The notes under the pieces: generated by a model
What the model was told of the DNA's origin: nothing
Seen by the model: the letters and a program-made list of their open reading frames with translations, nothing else
The model's database searches: none
Position numbers and translations under genes: made by a program
Assembly: GCF_029407905.1 (NCBI RefSeq)
Contig: NC_073646.1
Location: forward strand, 15,022,001 to 15,086,000
DNA from: Bubalus kerabau
Lineage: Eukaryota; Chordata; Mammalia; Artiodactyla; Bovidae
DNA length: 64,000 nucleotides
Direction: 5' to 3'
Shown: one piece after another, positions 39,601 through 47,770 of the stretch
Layout of the letters: the number at the start of each line of letters is the position of its first letter
Numbering within the stretch: the first letter of the stretch is position 1

Positions 39601-42600
39601 AAATTCCAAATAATAAATCCTATGAGCATTCACAGAGCAGTTATAAAAATCAAAGGAAATGTTACATATGAAATCACTATACTAGGAAAGCACTAGTCAC
39701 ATGCAAGCAGACTTGCTAAAAAATCAGACATGATTAAATGATTTCAGGTACTTAAAGAAATAATCTTTTCCTAATTTATTTACAAACTTAGCACAAACAC
39801 ATTATTAATAACAAATTTTCAACTGGAGTTCTTAAAAAAAAATCATGTGCTTATTCTTCTACTAAGATAAAAAAGAAGAAAGAATTTTCATCTACCTGGC
39901 AATTATTCAGCTCTTGAATAACTTCTTTATTTTCTTTACTGATGTCACATACACAAATGAATTCTGCTTCTCTGTGGCCTTTAAAAAACTTCTCCCGGAT
40001 TCTCTGTACAACTGCAGTAGCTGAGCGGCCAGAAGGGACTGAGCAGTTTTCAATATCCCAAAAAACCCCAATGGGGGGTAAGTTCTCTAGCATCTGTCCT
40101 GCCAGCGCAACTTCTGGTGACCCTTGAGAAATGTGAACACATTTGATTACACACAGCAAAAAACAGGTTAAGATATTAACGATAACGGGCAGGAAAATGA
40201 AATTATAGATTAATGTTAAATTTAAGGATGCCAACCTCACTGGCTGGCCCAGTAGACAACCCCAAGTTGCAAAAGTATCTCTAAGCGTTAATTCCTCTTT
40301 CAGGAGAGAACAAATCCAAAGGTCAATTTACTTTATGCCCACAAGCAATTCATCATAAAGCGTGAGCCATCCTCACGCTGACCGGGTATGCGCCTCAACA
40401 CTAATACACGGGTGATGGGACACTGCCCTCTGGGGCCCGTCGTCATGCTGGGCCCACACCTCACTCAGTGTGGGAGAACAACAGAAACGAATGCTGAAGG
40501 TGTTATAGCCCTTGATTTTAATGACTTTTAACACTGCAGTAACATCTGATCCAACTTTTGAAAAAATGTTTTTAAAAGATAAAATATCATAACAGCTACT
40601 TTTGGGGGAAATGATCTTAGGTTTTCAAATACTATTTTTTTGTCAGCCATTTCTAAATACTAGTTATGTCTGGGCAACATAGAACATTAAGTTGACACCA
40701 AGTCCCTTCCGGCACTCATTTCTCCTCATACACTTCCCGTTTTTCTATACACAGCTTCTGATCTCAAATAGCCCCAGCTCAACATAAATGGCAACTGACC
40801 TACTGGTCTATAAGGGTAAGAAGATTTTTACCAACAGATGGAAATGGAGACACACACATGAGTTTTAGAACCACAAGGAATCTTTTAAAGGCAGTTAAAT
40901 GCAGTGTGGGTTTCCCTGGTGGCTCAGAGGGTAAAGCGTCTGCCTACAATGCTGGAGACCTGGGTTCCATCCCTGGGTCAGGAAGATCCCCTGGAGAAGG
41001 AAATGGCAACCCATTCCAGTACTCTTGCCTGGAGAATCCCATGGACTGAGAAGCCTGGTAGGCTGCAGTCCATGGGGGTCGCAAAGAGTTGCACACGACT
41101 GAGCAACTTCACGTCACTTCAAATGCAGTGTTAGTATCAGATATCGAAAACTTTAAATATGCATTTTATACAATACTGTCATTTACCAAATTTTGAAGCA
41201 GCTTTGCCTAGACTGGTCGCCAATAACAACGCGGTCTCCTTTCCCGTTCCTTTGGTTCCACAGCCATTACACAGAGGAACAGTAACAGGTGCAGTCTGAG
41301 TGTTTGGAGGTGGTATATTTGGCCAGACTTTAGCAGCATCAATTATACTATTTCTTGCCGGCTGTTTTAAAATTTTTTAAAAAGAAGAGGAAGTTTCAGA
41401 TATATTATTTCAGAACGTAAAGAATTACACATAACTGAAAATACATTCTAAATGTTTCTCCTTTCCACCTGCTAACCTGATAAAATGTATTTTCAAATCA
41501 CCTTTCCCAGAACTACCAAAGCATAAACTCATTTCAAAGTGCCCTAAAATGATCAGGGAAGATATTCACACAATTAGACCTTTACATTCTGGGGCATATG
41601 TCTGCTACAGTAGAAACCCGCAGACACACTTCACAAAAAAAGGAAGTTAAAAGTCTTTACTTGAGCCCCAGGTGTGACGGAGGCCAAATTTCAAGTTCCC
41701 CCAATTACTACAAAAGGACAACACGCAGCCATCTGTATTTCATGAATGGGTCCATGCATCAGGTGAGCATTAGTTTTAAGAAATTTAAAAACAAGAGAGC
41801 ACAAGTCTTTGCCAAGCTAGGCTTCCATGTAGGAAACAGATTTATTACAGGAGACTCTAAAAGCATGAACCGAATAATTACACTACACTTTTCTCAACAG
41901 TCCCTCCCGTTGTACCCTTTGCTTTCTTTCTGAACTTCTTCCGAAAAGAAGTTATGCTCATGGGGTGAAAAACCCCACACACAAAACCAAGATTGTTTTT
42001 CTTTTAAAGATAAAAGTCATTTTATTTTTAAAAAGTCATTCCTCAAACCTTAGCTGCACCCAACATAACAAATAAAAAGATACAAACCTTGTTGAGACAG
42101 TCTTCGCAGTAAAGTGAGCCCTTTAAACAAACTGGAGGTACCACATTTAGGTGCAAAGAGTTGGTGCATAAGTGAGGCGTGAGCTCCGACTGTGAAATGT
42201 GTTCTTCCACGTGCCCGGGAGCCCCACTTGTGAAATCAGAACAGGGGAAATAGCCCGCAGAGGAAGGACAGCCCTGGAGAGCCGGAAACTGATGCAGCTT
42301 GTGCACGTTCCCACGACACGACTGGAAGTGGAGCTTCCCACAACAGGGCAGGTGCTTGCAGGAAGAGAGGTTACTTTCTAGACACATGCTGGGAAAGTCG
42401 CTTGCAACGCCGGCCAAGGTGTTCCTAGCTGAGGCATTCTGGAGTGGAGGTGCAGACTGGAAAGCAAGCCCTGACCCTACCTGACACGTGATTGTCCTGG
42501 TGCTCTGCGAGTCTAACAGGGCGCCCGGGGGAACCAAGCTACCAGCCCCTCCGCCACTGCCACCACCAAAACGCACTGGCGAAGTGGAAGGGTCATTAGT

Positions 42601-45062
42601 GCAATGGGCACAGCAGCTTACTTTGGGGACAGTTGAAAGCTGTACTTTAGGTTGCTGAAGAGAGTGGATATCTGGAAGTGGGACTGCTGGGAAAAGTTTA
42701 GAGCCAGCATGAAGGGGAGATGGTACATCCTTTAGTTCCACAGCAACTTTCTTGTTCTCCATGTAATCTTTCTGAGGAAAGAAAACCAGAACACAAGTTA
42801 ATTTTTTGAGGCCAGTGACTTGGGGTTACTCACAACAGACTGCATTAAAAACGAACACTGTTCAAACCTTATTTACATCACTCAATCATAACCACACAAA
42901 TGGAATGGCAGCTAAAACCAGGAGCGTTCTTCAGTGGGAGGTGAACACTGAAACAGACAACTAAAATTAAGACTGTGTCCTTCCTGACTTTTAAGAGACT
43001 GGGGGAGGAGGTCTGTTCACATATTTAACAAGCCTGGTTAACCATCCATGTCTCACTGGCTTCCCTTTGATAACTTCCCCTTGCCTCTCAGTGTCTTCTG
43101 CAGACAAAACAGGTGGTATGAAAAACAACAGTCACAACACTATTCACTAAAGACAGCTTATGAGCAAAGCGCTTTAAGGAAAATACTAAATAGTTCTTGC
43201 AGTCAGATCATAGGTGGTTTTATTAAAGCCCTGCAGGAGAGACGATATCAAACACAATGGATGAGATCGGCCATCTGCCCAAGTGGCCCATCCATGAACA
43301 GATCTTAAACATGTTACTAATGACATTTAGCAAACCATGGGACATCATGACCTAAAGCCGTAACGCCGATTTTGTAGCCAGTAGAAAGAATTCGAGTAAT
43401 AAGGAAACCGCCTGGGAAACAGACATGAGAAATAGTTTATCATATGTCTCCAACATAGACACTTGAGGCTGGTCCATTTATTAAGATCATAGCATAGCCC
43501 TGGTGTCAGAGACCTGGATTTGAATGTGATACTAAATAGTTTTATGACCTCGGATGAGTGACTTAACCTAATCTCTCCATGCTTCAATCCTGTCATCCTT
43601 CAACTGCGAAGAGAATGTACCTACTACATTTGTGAGAAGGATAAAATGAAACAGTGCACCTAAAGCGCTCAGCAGAGTGCCTGGCCACCGAAAGGTGGTG
43701 CAGCGGGGTGGGGCAGGGGACTGTCCAACCAATCAACAGCTTTTATTGGCTGAGTGCAGACACAATTAAGATGAACAGGACGCCCTGATACAGTGACTGA
43801 CACACACTCATCCCTTAGAGCATAGAAGGGTCCATCTGGCTGCTAAGATTTCACTCCTGCTGATTTTACAGTCACCTAGGAGGGTATATTCATATGAGAG
43901 AAATTTGGACTTTCAGTTAAGATTTTTCCTAAAAGGGAGGTAATAGCGATGGTCTGACCAGTCAGAAAGTAGTGTGTTCTACCCTTGTGGTAATTACAAT
44001 TCAGGCTGGAAATGAACTCATTGGCATTCTGATGGCTTTAGAGCTGGCTCTCGTGGGCAGGGTTACTGTGAGTCGGTCTTCCTGAATGTGTTCAATTCTG
44101 GGTGCCACTGACAAAATCGAGACTCTGCATCTGGAAAGGTGGCAGTGCACGTCTGTGTCAAGTGACTCCTTTAGGCCCCAGATCTGCCACCCTGGACCCT
44201 GCCTGAAGCTGCCAGCTCTCAGTGCAGACTGTCCCTGAACTAAAATGCTTCTGAAATAACTCCAGTTACTGATGCCTTGCAACAAAGGCAGCTATGTAAT
44301 GAAAATGTGGAGATGACAGGGAATTGATTTTTTTTTCAAGTCTGTTATCAATACTCATATAAAATCATAGTAAAGTCTCATTTAATTCCCAAGTACAAGA
44401 GGAAAAAAAAAGATGATAACATGATACAGCAAATGAAGTCAGATAAAGTCAACATCATTATGAAAAGGCAAAAAAGGAAGTCCCAGATATATTTAAATAT
44501 TCAAGAGAAATCCTTAACAGAAAAAGATCATCAACGAGGTCATACAATCTTGCTGTGATTTTAAGACACAAAATTCAGAAGGCTACAGTAAAATAAAATC
44601 GATTTCATACTTTCCTCCCATTTTATCCTAAACTGTGGATTTTTGTCTTTGGAATCTGTGACTTTAATGAGAAACAAATCTCTCCCAAATTTCAACATCA
44701 CACCTTTAAAGCATCTAATGTTACTCATTACTACAGGATTTAAAAAACTGTACCCTCATTGAGTCAGGAATTACAATAATGTGCTACATGAAGTAATACA
44801 AGCAGGACACAAGGGAAAACTCAGCACAACGCCAGGGCAAGAGACTGCCCCAGACCAAACGGACCGCTCATCTGTTTGCACAAGGAATTTGCTACGTCCT
44901 TAGTCTGCACGTAGTTACCGTTTGGGGACTAAGTGGCAACGTTTGCTCAGGACGAGAAAAGCAGTTAGAAAATCTCCAAAGCCATGGCTTAGCATCGTTA
45001 TCTTGTTGAAGCCATCCAACTGTTCTACTGCAGGGGTTCTCAGTTCCGCTTCCTTCCATCAT
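12407..45062 (-). CDS. MARF1: MARF1 (limkain b1, KIAA0430), complete coding span, 26 coding exons
   Basis: Meiosis regulator and mRNA stability factor 1. Known role: a cytoplasmic RNA-binding protein that lowers target mRNA levels through its NYN domain and links to decapping factors; needed in mouse oocytes for meiosis and retrotransposon control. Joining the exons listed below, all GT-AG with compatible phases, gives 5,226 nt (1,741 residues plus stop), one short of the human length I recall (1,742). Domains: Cys/His-rich N-terminal region (about 60-275), NYN (about 350-490), RRM1 (about 508-585), low-complexity linker (about 590-770), RRM2 (about 785-865), eight LOTUS/OST-HTH repeats (about 875-1560), and an acidic Ser/Pro tail ending in a basic stretch. 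Acidic NYN residues D357, D425/D426 and D451 are present. The first AUG (45060-45062) is chosen because it matches the conserved N-terminus. A second AUG follows directly in better context. No frameshift or premature stop was seen. Confidence 0.96.
13138..13369 (+). mobile_element. CHR SINE, long form, with target-site duplication
   Basis: GACGTCCCTGGGGGTCCAGT head through ACGCAGCCCAATAAATACAC tail. TCCAGGAAGAG flanks it at 13127-13137 and 13370-13380. Inside MARF1 intron 26. Confidence 0.85.
14580..14750 (-). CDS. MARF1: MARF1 exon 26: C-terminal tail, residues 1604-1660
   Basis: [57 protein letters not shown]. Acidic and leucine-bearing stretches with proline spacers. Acceptor cctcccccag, donor TTCAG|GTGGGA. 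171 nt, ends in phase 1. Confidence 0.92.
16041..16166 (-). CDS. MARF1: MARF1 exon 25: C-terminal tail, residues 1562-1603
   Basis: [20 protein letters not shown], then [18 protein letters not shown]. Ser/Pro-rich, probably disordered. Acceptor tgtcctccag, donor GACG|GTGAGA. 126 nt, ends in phase 1. Confidence 0.88.
16253..16313 (-). CDS. MARF1: MARF1 exon 24: last strand of LOTUS 8, residues 1542-1561
   Basis: A 61-nt exon reading [20 protein letters not shown], found from the phase-compatible flanks. Acceptor tgtgtgcag, donor GAAAA|GTAAGT. Confidence 0.92.
16748..16813. repeat. Perfect 33-bp tandem duplication
   Basis: The unit starting AGCAGTGGCCGGGGCTCCCA occurs at 16748-16780 and again, identical, at 16781-16813. 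It lies in MARF1 intron 23 in a C-rich stretch. Two identical copies suggest a recent duplication or a length-variable locus. Confidence 0.9.
17293..17505 (-). CDS. MARF1: MARF1 exon 23: LOTUS 8, residues 1471-1541
   Basis: [71 protein letters not shown]. 213 nt, symmetric phase 0-0. Acceptor tcctggaccag, donor CACAG|GTGGGC. Confidence 0.96.
18068..18275 (-). mobile_element. Bov-tA SINE
   Basis: Reverse-oriented, slightly degraded copy in MARF1 intron 22 (CCAGGCTCCTCTGTCCATGG, GCGCCACCCAGGAAGCC). Confidence 0.85.
18826..18932 (-). mobile_element. CHR SINE, short form
   Basis: TTTTTTTTGGCCATACGGTG to CTAACCACTGGACTGACGGG-GAAGTCC. Confidence 0.85.
19411..19641 (-). CDS. MARF1: MARF1 exon 22: LOTUS 7, residues 1394-1470
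   Basis: [77 protein letters not shown]. 231 nt, symmetric phase 0-0. Acceptor tttcccccag, donor TTGAG|GTATGA. Confidence 0.96.
22903..23130 (-). CDS. MARF1: MARF1 exon 21: LOTUS 6, residues 1318-1393
   Basis: [72 protein letters not shown]. 228 nt, phase 0 at both ends, so it is a symmetric exon carrying one repeat unit. Acceptor tgttttccaag, donor AAAG|GTAACG. Confidence 0.96.
23388..23510 (+). mobile_element. CHR SINE, short form
   Basis: GACTTTCTCAGTAGTCCAGA head, CTGGCTGGGGAACTAAGATC, then CAGCCAAAACA. Lies about 260 bp upstream of MARF1 exon 21 (in transcript order), in the opposite orientation to the gene. Confidence 0.8.
23623..23825 (-). CDS. MARF1: MARF1 exon 20: LOTUS 5, residues 1250-1317
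   Basis: [68 protein letters not shown]. Strongly similar to LOTUS 3. Acceptor gttttttaag, donor TACAA|GTAAGT. 203 nt, ends in phase 0. Confidence 0.96.
24917..25050 (-). CDS. MARF1: MARF1 exon 19: LOTUS 4, residues 1205-1249
   Basis: [44 protein letters not shown]. Acceptor aaacctag, donor AGAG|GTACGT. 134 nt, ends in phase 1. Confidence 0.94.
25217..25359 (-). CDS. MARF1: MARF1 exon 18: end of LOTUS 3 and start of LOTUS 4, residues 1158-1204
   Basis: [20 protein letters not shown] is the last strand of LOTUS 3; [20 protein letters not shown] and EFAQAYHW open LOTUS 4. Acceptor ggtttgcag, donor CATTG|GTGAGT. 143 nt, ends in phase 2. Confidence 0.94.
26075..26295 (-). CDS. MARF1: MARF1 exon 17: LOTUS 3, residues 1084-1157
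   Basis: [71 protein letters not shown]. One nearly complete LOTUS domain with the IPSYHHHF signature that recurs in LOTUS 5. Acceptor tgtattag, donor TTGCAG|GTAAGG. 221 nt, ends in phase 0. Confidence 0.96.
27690..27868 (-). CDS. MARF1: MARF1 exon 16: end of LOTUS 2, residues 1024-1083
   Basis: [20 protein letters not shown], then [17 protein letters not shown] and [16 protein letters not shown]. Acceptor ccacttcag, donor ACAG|GTAGGT. A proline run links LOTUS 2 to LOTUS 3. 179 nt, phase 1 at the end. Confidence 0.93.
28066..28275 (-). mobile_element. Bov-tA SINE
   Basis: GCGAAGTCGCTCAGTCGTGT to CTCTGAGCCACCAGG, near-consensus and so fairly young. MARF1 intron 15. Confidence 0.92.
28759..28878 (-). 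CDS. MARF1: MARF1 exon 15: start of LOTUS 2, residues 984-1023
   Basis: [39 protein letters not shown]. Acceptor tcttccgcag, donor TTAAG|GTGACT. 120 nt, ends in phase 2 and joins as S|FPDCY. Confidence 0.92.
29007..29243 (-). CDS. MARF1: MARF1 exon 14: end of LOTUS 1 and linker, residues 905-983
   Basis: [19 protein letters not shown] completes LOTUS 1; [12 protein letters not shown] is its last strand. A Ser/Gln linker follows, then [19 protein letters not shown]. Acceptor tgtttctag, donor TTCAG|GTATGT. 237 nt, phase 2. Confidence 0.95.
29745..29950 (-). mobile_element. MIR SINE
   Basis: GAGTTCAAATCCTGATTCTA, CCTCAGTTTGCCCGTCTGTT, and GCACACAGTAAGTGCTTGTT in reverse MIR order. MARF1 intron 13. 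Confidence 0.75.
29951..31000. other. MARF1 intron 13 sequence, pyrimidine-rich
   Basis: C/T-rich text with phrases that recall diverged L2 copies (CTGCCTGAAGCCTTCCCACC). No gene seen; the open frames are short. Confidence 0.35.
31457..31537 (-). CDS. MARF1: MARF1 exon 13: start of LOTUS 1, residues 878-904
   Basis: Short 81-nt exon reading [18 protein letters not shown] then FTDIYEK. Acceptor tttcttgcag, donor AAAA|GTAAGTG. It carries the first two helices of the first LOTUS domain and joins exon 14 as KK|FGHRL in phase 2. Confidence 0.92.
32025..32480 (+). mobile_element. L1M LINE 3' region
   Basis: GTGAAATGATTACCACAATC, ACATCCATCACCTCATCCAG, TTGTACATTACATTCCTAGT, TAACTGGAAGTTTGTACCTT: the order of an old L1M 3' end. 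MARF1 intron 12. Confidence 0.7.
32950..33128 (-). CDS. MARF1: MARF1 exon 12: second half of RRM2, residues 819-877
   Basis: [40 protein letters not shown]. The RNP1 position reads LKAVVQM, lacking the usual aromatic pair, so this is a non-canonical RRM. Acceptor ctactgcag, donor TGAG|GTAAAG. 179 nt, ends in phase 2. Confidence 0.95.
33814..34003 (-). CDS. MARF1: MARF1 exon 11: first half of RRM2, residues 755-818
   Basis: [16 protein letters not shown] leads into [20 protein letters not shown] and [17 protein letters not shown], the first strand and helix of RRM2. Acceptor tttaagcag, donor GCAAG|GTAACC. 190 nt, ends in phase 0 between HGK and VKSVEL. Confidence 0.95.
34960..35235. mobile_element. 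Ruminant L1-derived fragment
   Basis: CTACTGTGCAGCAAGGTCAG and TTCCTTGTGCTGTACGGTAG-GTTCTCATTAGTTACCTATTTTA resemble the segment common in artiodactyl L1 ends. Orientation not settled. MARF1 intron 10. Confidence 0.5.
35289..35447 (-). CDS. MARF1: MARF1 exon 10: linker, residues 702-754
   Basis: Reads [19 protein letters not shown], then [19 protein letters not shown], ending at SSR. Acceptor tccaccag, donor CTCG|GTGAGT. An internal CAA|GTGAGT after ETLF resembles a donor, but reading through keeps the conserved [11 protein letters not shown] sequence. 159 nt. Confidence 0.9.
35536..35693 (-). CDS. MARF1: MARF1 exon 9: linker, residues 650-701
   Basis: Reads [20 protein letters not shown] and ends [10 protein letters not shown] across the junction. 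Acceptor tctcttaag, donor CCCAA|GTAGGT. Proline/alanine-rich and less conserved than its neighbours, as expected for a disordered linker. 158 nt, ends in phase 2. Confidence 0.88.
35905..36330 (-). CDS. MARF1: MARF1 exon 8: RRM1 and linker, residues 508-649
   Basis: [17 protein letters not shown] gives the RNP2-like strand; [18 protein letters not shown] and NRIIVSFTP give the remaining RRM core. A Lys/Ser-rich linker follows ([16 protein letters not shown]). Acceptor tgtccacag, donor TTACAG|GTAATT. 426 nt, phase 0 at both ends. Confidence 0.96.
37095..37298 (-). mobile_element. Bov-tA SINE
   Basis: GCGTTAGTCGCTCAGTCGTG to GATCCACCAGGGAATCC. MARF1 intron 7. Confidence 0.92.
37762..38050 (+). 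mobile_element. CHR SINE, long form
   Basis: GGATTTCCCTGGTGTACGAT head, then the CHR body (GGAGCAACTAAGCCTGTGCG, GAGAAGCCACCGCAATGAGA) and an A-rich tail. MARF1 intron 7, about 200 bp from exon 7. Confidence 0.85.
38247..38419 (-). CDS. MARF1: MARF1 exon 7: C-terminal part of NYN domain, residues 450-507
   Basis: Starts (T)[19 protein letters not shown] and ends [11 protein letters not shown]451 of the TDVNF motif is the third acidic position typical of NYN nucleases. Acceptor tctttcag, donor GCCA|GTAAGT. 173 nt, ends in phase 0. Confidence 0.95.
38988..39105 (-). CDS. MARF1: MARF1 exon 6: middle of NYN domain, residues 411-449
   Basis: Reads [20 protein letters not shown] through [10 protein letters not shown]. 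The AADDK acidic pair (D425/D426) is the second acidic cluster of the NYN pocket. Acceptor attaatgcag, donor TCAA|GTAAGT. 118 nt, phase 1 at the 3' end. Confidence 0.95.
39495..39710 (-). mobile_element. MIR SINE
   Basis: GGATTTAAATCCAAGTTCAT, CACTTACTGGCCATGTGATC, TTGCTTAACCACTTGGGTCC. MARF1 intron 5. Confidence 0.75.
39896..40122 (-). CDS. MARF1: MARF1 exon 5: N-terminal half of NYN domain, residues 335-410
   Basis: Contains [18 protein letters not shown], the first beta strand and catalytic-site motif of NYN/PIN-like nucleases (D357, N360), then [20 protein letters not shown]. Acceptor ttctcaag, donor TGCCAG|GTAGA. 227 nt, ends in phase 0. Confidence 0.96.
40908..41120 (+). mobile_element. 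Bov-tA SINE with target-site duplication
   Basis: Complete copy flanked by a perfect AAATGCAGTGT at 40897-40907 and 41121-41131. It lies 66 bp from the 3' edge of MARF1 exon 4, antisense to the gene. Confidence 0.95.
41187..41361 (-). CDS. MARF1: MARF1 exon 4, residues 277-334
   Basis: Reads [15 protein letters not shown] and further to a LGKAASKF end. Acceptor aaaattttaaaacag, donor TTTG|GTAAAT. 175 nt, ends in phase 1; the next exon supplies GG to complete Gly335. Linker before the NYN domain. Confidence 0.93.
42088..42771 (-). CDS. MARF1: MARF1 exon 3: Cys/His-rich N-terminal region, residues 49-276
   Basis: Opens with [19 protein letters not shown] after the acceptor ctttcctcag and ends LYCEDCLNK|gtttgt. 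It carries several Cys/His clusters ([18 protein letters not shown]) that could bind metal, though no named zinc finger is evident, and a glycine-rich stretch ([10 protein letters not shown]) where length varies between mammals. 684 nt, phase 0 at both ends. Confidence 0.95.
43490..43700 (-). mobile_element. MIR SINE
   Basis: GACCTGGATTTGAATGTGAT, GATGAGTGACTTAACCTAAT, AGCAGAGTGCCTGG. MARF1 intron 2. Confidence 0.75.
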
Positions 45063-45120
45063 ACAGCCATGCGGAGCGGTTCAACATTCTTTCATCTTTC
45101 TTTTCTTTCATTCTTCCACC
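44919..45120 (-). CDS. MARF1: MARF1 exon 2: start codon and residues 1-48
   Basis: Coding part is 44919-45062; 45063-45120 is 5' UTR. The peptide starts [14 protein letters not shown] and contains [16 protein letters not shown], matching the human N-terminus I recall. Acceptor is ttcttaacag at 45121; donor is CAAACG|GTAACT. The exon ends in phase 0 and joins exon 3 as QT|KDY. Three upstream ORFs lie in its leader (see findings). Confidence 0.9.
45040..45111 (-). CDS. uORF overlapping the MARF1 start codon
   Basis: A 23-codon frame starting at the AUG at 45109-45111 (context AGAATGA) and ending at TGA 45040-45042, beyond the MARF1 start at 45062 and in a different frame. Ribosomes that use it would bypass the main AUG. 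It depends on the exon 2 acceptor at 45121 being correct. Confidence 0.45.
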   Translation of the reverse strand: MKEKKDERMLNRSAWLYDGRKRN

Positions 45121-45215
45121 CTGTTAAGAATGAGGTTTCAACGTTATTCACTTGTGTAAGTACAGATTTTATTACTGAAATATAAGACTACAACTATATT
45201 TACAGCGCATTGTTT

Positions 45216-45419
45216 TTGTTTAGTCAGTAAGCTGTGTCCGACTTTTGCGAACCCACAGACTGTAGCCCACCAGGCTTCTCTGTTCCTGGGATTTCCTAGG
45301 TACGAATACTGGAGTGGGTTGCCTTTTCCTTCTCCAAGGGATCTTTCTGACCCAGGAATTGAACCTGTGTCTCCTGCACTGCAGGTGGATTCTTTACTTC
45401 TGAGCCACAAGGGAAGCAC
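45216..45419 (-). mobile_element. Bov-tA SINE
   Basis: TTTAGTCAGTAAGCTGTGTC to GAGCCACAAGGGAAGC, just upstream of MARF1 exon 2 (in intron 1). Confidence 0.9.
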
Positions 45420-45713
45420 ATTTATGGTGCACAGGTCATTTCAAACGGGGCTGATGCAACCAAATCTGGGTGCTTTTAACACTGGGACCAAAGACCGAGT
45501 CTTCCATAGGATGTAATAGTCACTCAGCAGTGCTACACTTTCCTGATGGAGATACAAGATTTAGCCACTCATATCCATGATTAGCGATGTGGGAAAGTAA
45601 AAATTAACATAATTGTCTTCCAAGTTTAAAAAAAAATTATGGTGCAATGGCTCCCAACCAGTCAAATCTTAAGGAACAAAAGTAGAACGGCTATCAAAGG
45701 ATACTGTAAAAGT

Positions 45714-45921
45714 GAAAAGTGTCCGTCCCTCAGTCCAGCTGGCTCTTTGCAACCCCATGAACTGTAACCTGCCAGACTCCTCAGTCCATGGCATTTTTCC
45801 AGGCAAGAATACCAGAGTGGGTTGCCATATCCTTCTCTAGCGGATCATCCCGACACAGGGATCAAATCCGGGTCTCCTACATTGGCAGGCAGATGCTTTA
45901 CCATCTTAGCCACCAGGAAAC
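45714..45921 (-). mobile_element. Bov-tA SINE
   Basis: Diverged copy: TCAGTCCAGCTGGCTCTTTG to TAGCCACCAGGAAACC. MARF1 intron 1. Confidence 0.85.
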
Positions 45922-47291
45922 CTGGCATCAAAGCATATTAAGCTTACTAAAACTGGTAAACTTGGTTGACTATTTATACTTGAATTCTAACTATATCAAT
46001 TTGACTTAAAAAAAAATTTATCATCTTCCATTCCTTATGTTTCATAACTCTTCAAACAAAAGTGAACTCTGGATGAGCCCTCTTTCCGGCCATGCTTGAG
46101 AGAGGTCACCGCATCTTGGACACCTGCATACTCCCTCCTCTTCACTGAGCTGGAGCCAAGGTCCTCTAGCACTGAGTAGACTTTTTCCATATAGTATTTC
46201 TTAATTCTTCTTGACTATCCCTCCCTAAAGACACTACTTGGGACAGTAAAAAAGTTAACAGGAGAGAACATGTAATTTGAGTAAAAGAACCATTACATGT
46301 CCTCATTCTCAATTATGTAAGATTGTGAAACTGATTTCAGAGCAACTTATCTCACTGTGTCTTTGATATTGAATATGGAAGGTCCAAATTAACTGACCTC
46401 TGTGGACTCTGAATGTGATTCGGCTACAGAACAAATCGAACCAACCTCTCAGTTTGCTTATTATGAAAGCAGAATCTGCTATGCCACCAAAAATCTAACA
46501 GACACATCTCAAGTCCCAGATGTGCTGTATCTACTCCAGAGCAACACTCTACAAGTCTTGAAACAGTACAATAAAAGCAGATGCAATCAATAGCAGCCAT
46601 TGGGCGTGGAGGCAGCCTGCCAGTGATAAGGACGACTGAACCTCATTTCCAAGCCCTCGCCACCAAACCCCAACCACCACCTCCTCTTACCGACAGTGGC
46701 CATTTTGAGGTCATTAATTTATCTTTCAGAAATTTCTGGGCATATAGAAAAGAATTTCCTTTAGCTCTTTCTCTGGTAAGATTTTCTTATCAAGAGATTT
46801 AAACGTCTACATAGTAGGGTGAGGGGAGAGAAGTCACTTCTGTAGTCACTATAAGCCCTATGTCCATATAAGCGCTATGTCTAAGCTATAGGAAAACCAA
46901 TCACATAAAACGGGGGGAGGCAAACTATGGCCTAAAATGATAGCCCAAACCAGCCCACTGCTTGTATTTAAATGGAATGCGAACTAAGAATGTAGTTCAC
47001 ATTTTTTTAATCCTTGGGGAAAAAATCAAGAGAATAATTATATTTTGTGACAAAGTTATATGAAATTCAGATTTCGGCGTCTATGAATAGTTTTGAGACA
47101 CGGCCACGTTTATTTAAGTTCTATGGCTGTGTTTGCGCTACAACTGTGGAGTTGATTCTCTGCTATAGAGACTACACAGCCCACAGAGCCAAAAATATTT
47201 ACAATTTGGCCCTTATGTGGAAACTACAAAACTTCTTCAGTTTTATTTTCTTCCTCTGTCAAATCTGCCATAATTTCTCCCTGTCCACCTC

Positions 47292-47338
47292 ACAAATAGA
47301 TGGTGGGGTCCAGATAAAGGACCCCACCATCTATTTGT
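47292..47338. repeat. Perfect 20-bp inverted repeat, 7-nt loop
   Basis: Left arm ACAAATAGATGGTGGGGTCC (47292-47311) is the exact reverse complement of the right arm (47319-47338), separated by AGATAAA. It lies in MARF1 intron 1 in otherwise ordinary sequence and belongs to no repeat family I recognise. Confidence 0.9.
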
Positions 47339-47669
47339 CTTCATTACCATATGGCCTGTGCCAAGCACAGGCTTCTACATAGTATATACTAAGTAAATAT
47401 TTATTGAATGAGGGAATGAATAAAGCAGATATTCATCTACAAAACCCAGAGCTAATCTGGAGACAGAGATGAAGTTACTGCAGCAATGGTAATAAACTAA
47501 GGTACTTGTCCTTTCTATCAAATACAGACACCTCATACCCCCTAACAATCTCCTCTCTAGAGCCTAAGAATTTGGGATATTCATGATACACACAACTTCG
47601 ACATGCTCTCTCAAGTTTCTTCAAGGCGAATTCTAACTAACGCGAAGCTAACTAACGCATTTTTCTTTA

Positions 47670-47770
47670 AGATCATTTATTTCCTCATTCAGCAAACATT
47701 TACTTAGTAGCTGCTATGTAGTAGGCTTGTGCTTAGCACAAGGGATACAATGATGCAAACAACTAGAAAA
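47670..47770 (+). mobile_element. Old mammalian repeat (L2/MIR-class)
   Basis: CTCATTCAGCAAACATTTAC, TAGCTGCTATGTAGTAGGCT, GGGATACAATGATGCAAACA follow a common ancient repeat. Family tentative. Confidence 0.45.

Noticed and set aside
42043..42087. Extension of the exon 3 frame past LNK ([14 protein letters not shown])
   Set aside because: This is intron translation: a good donor follows AAG, and the next exon restores the conserved [11 protein letters not shown] sequence in phase.
46402..46593. 63-codon plus-strand frame in MARF1 intron 1 with ordinary composition
   Set aside because: No family resemblance, no splice sites framing it convincingly, and length within chance expectation.
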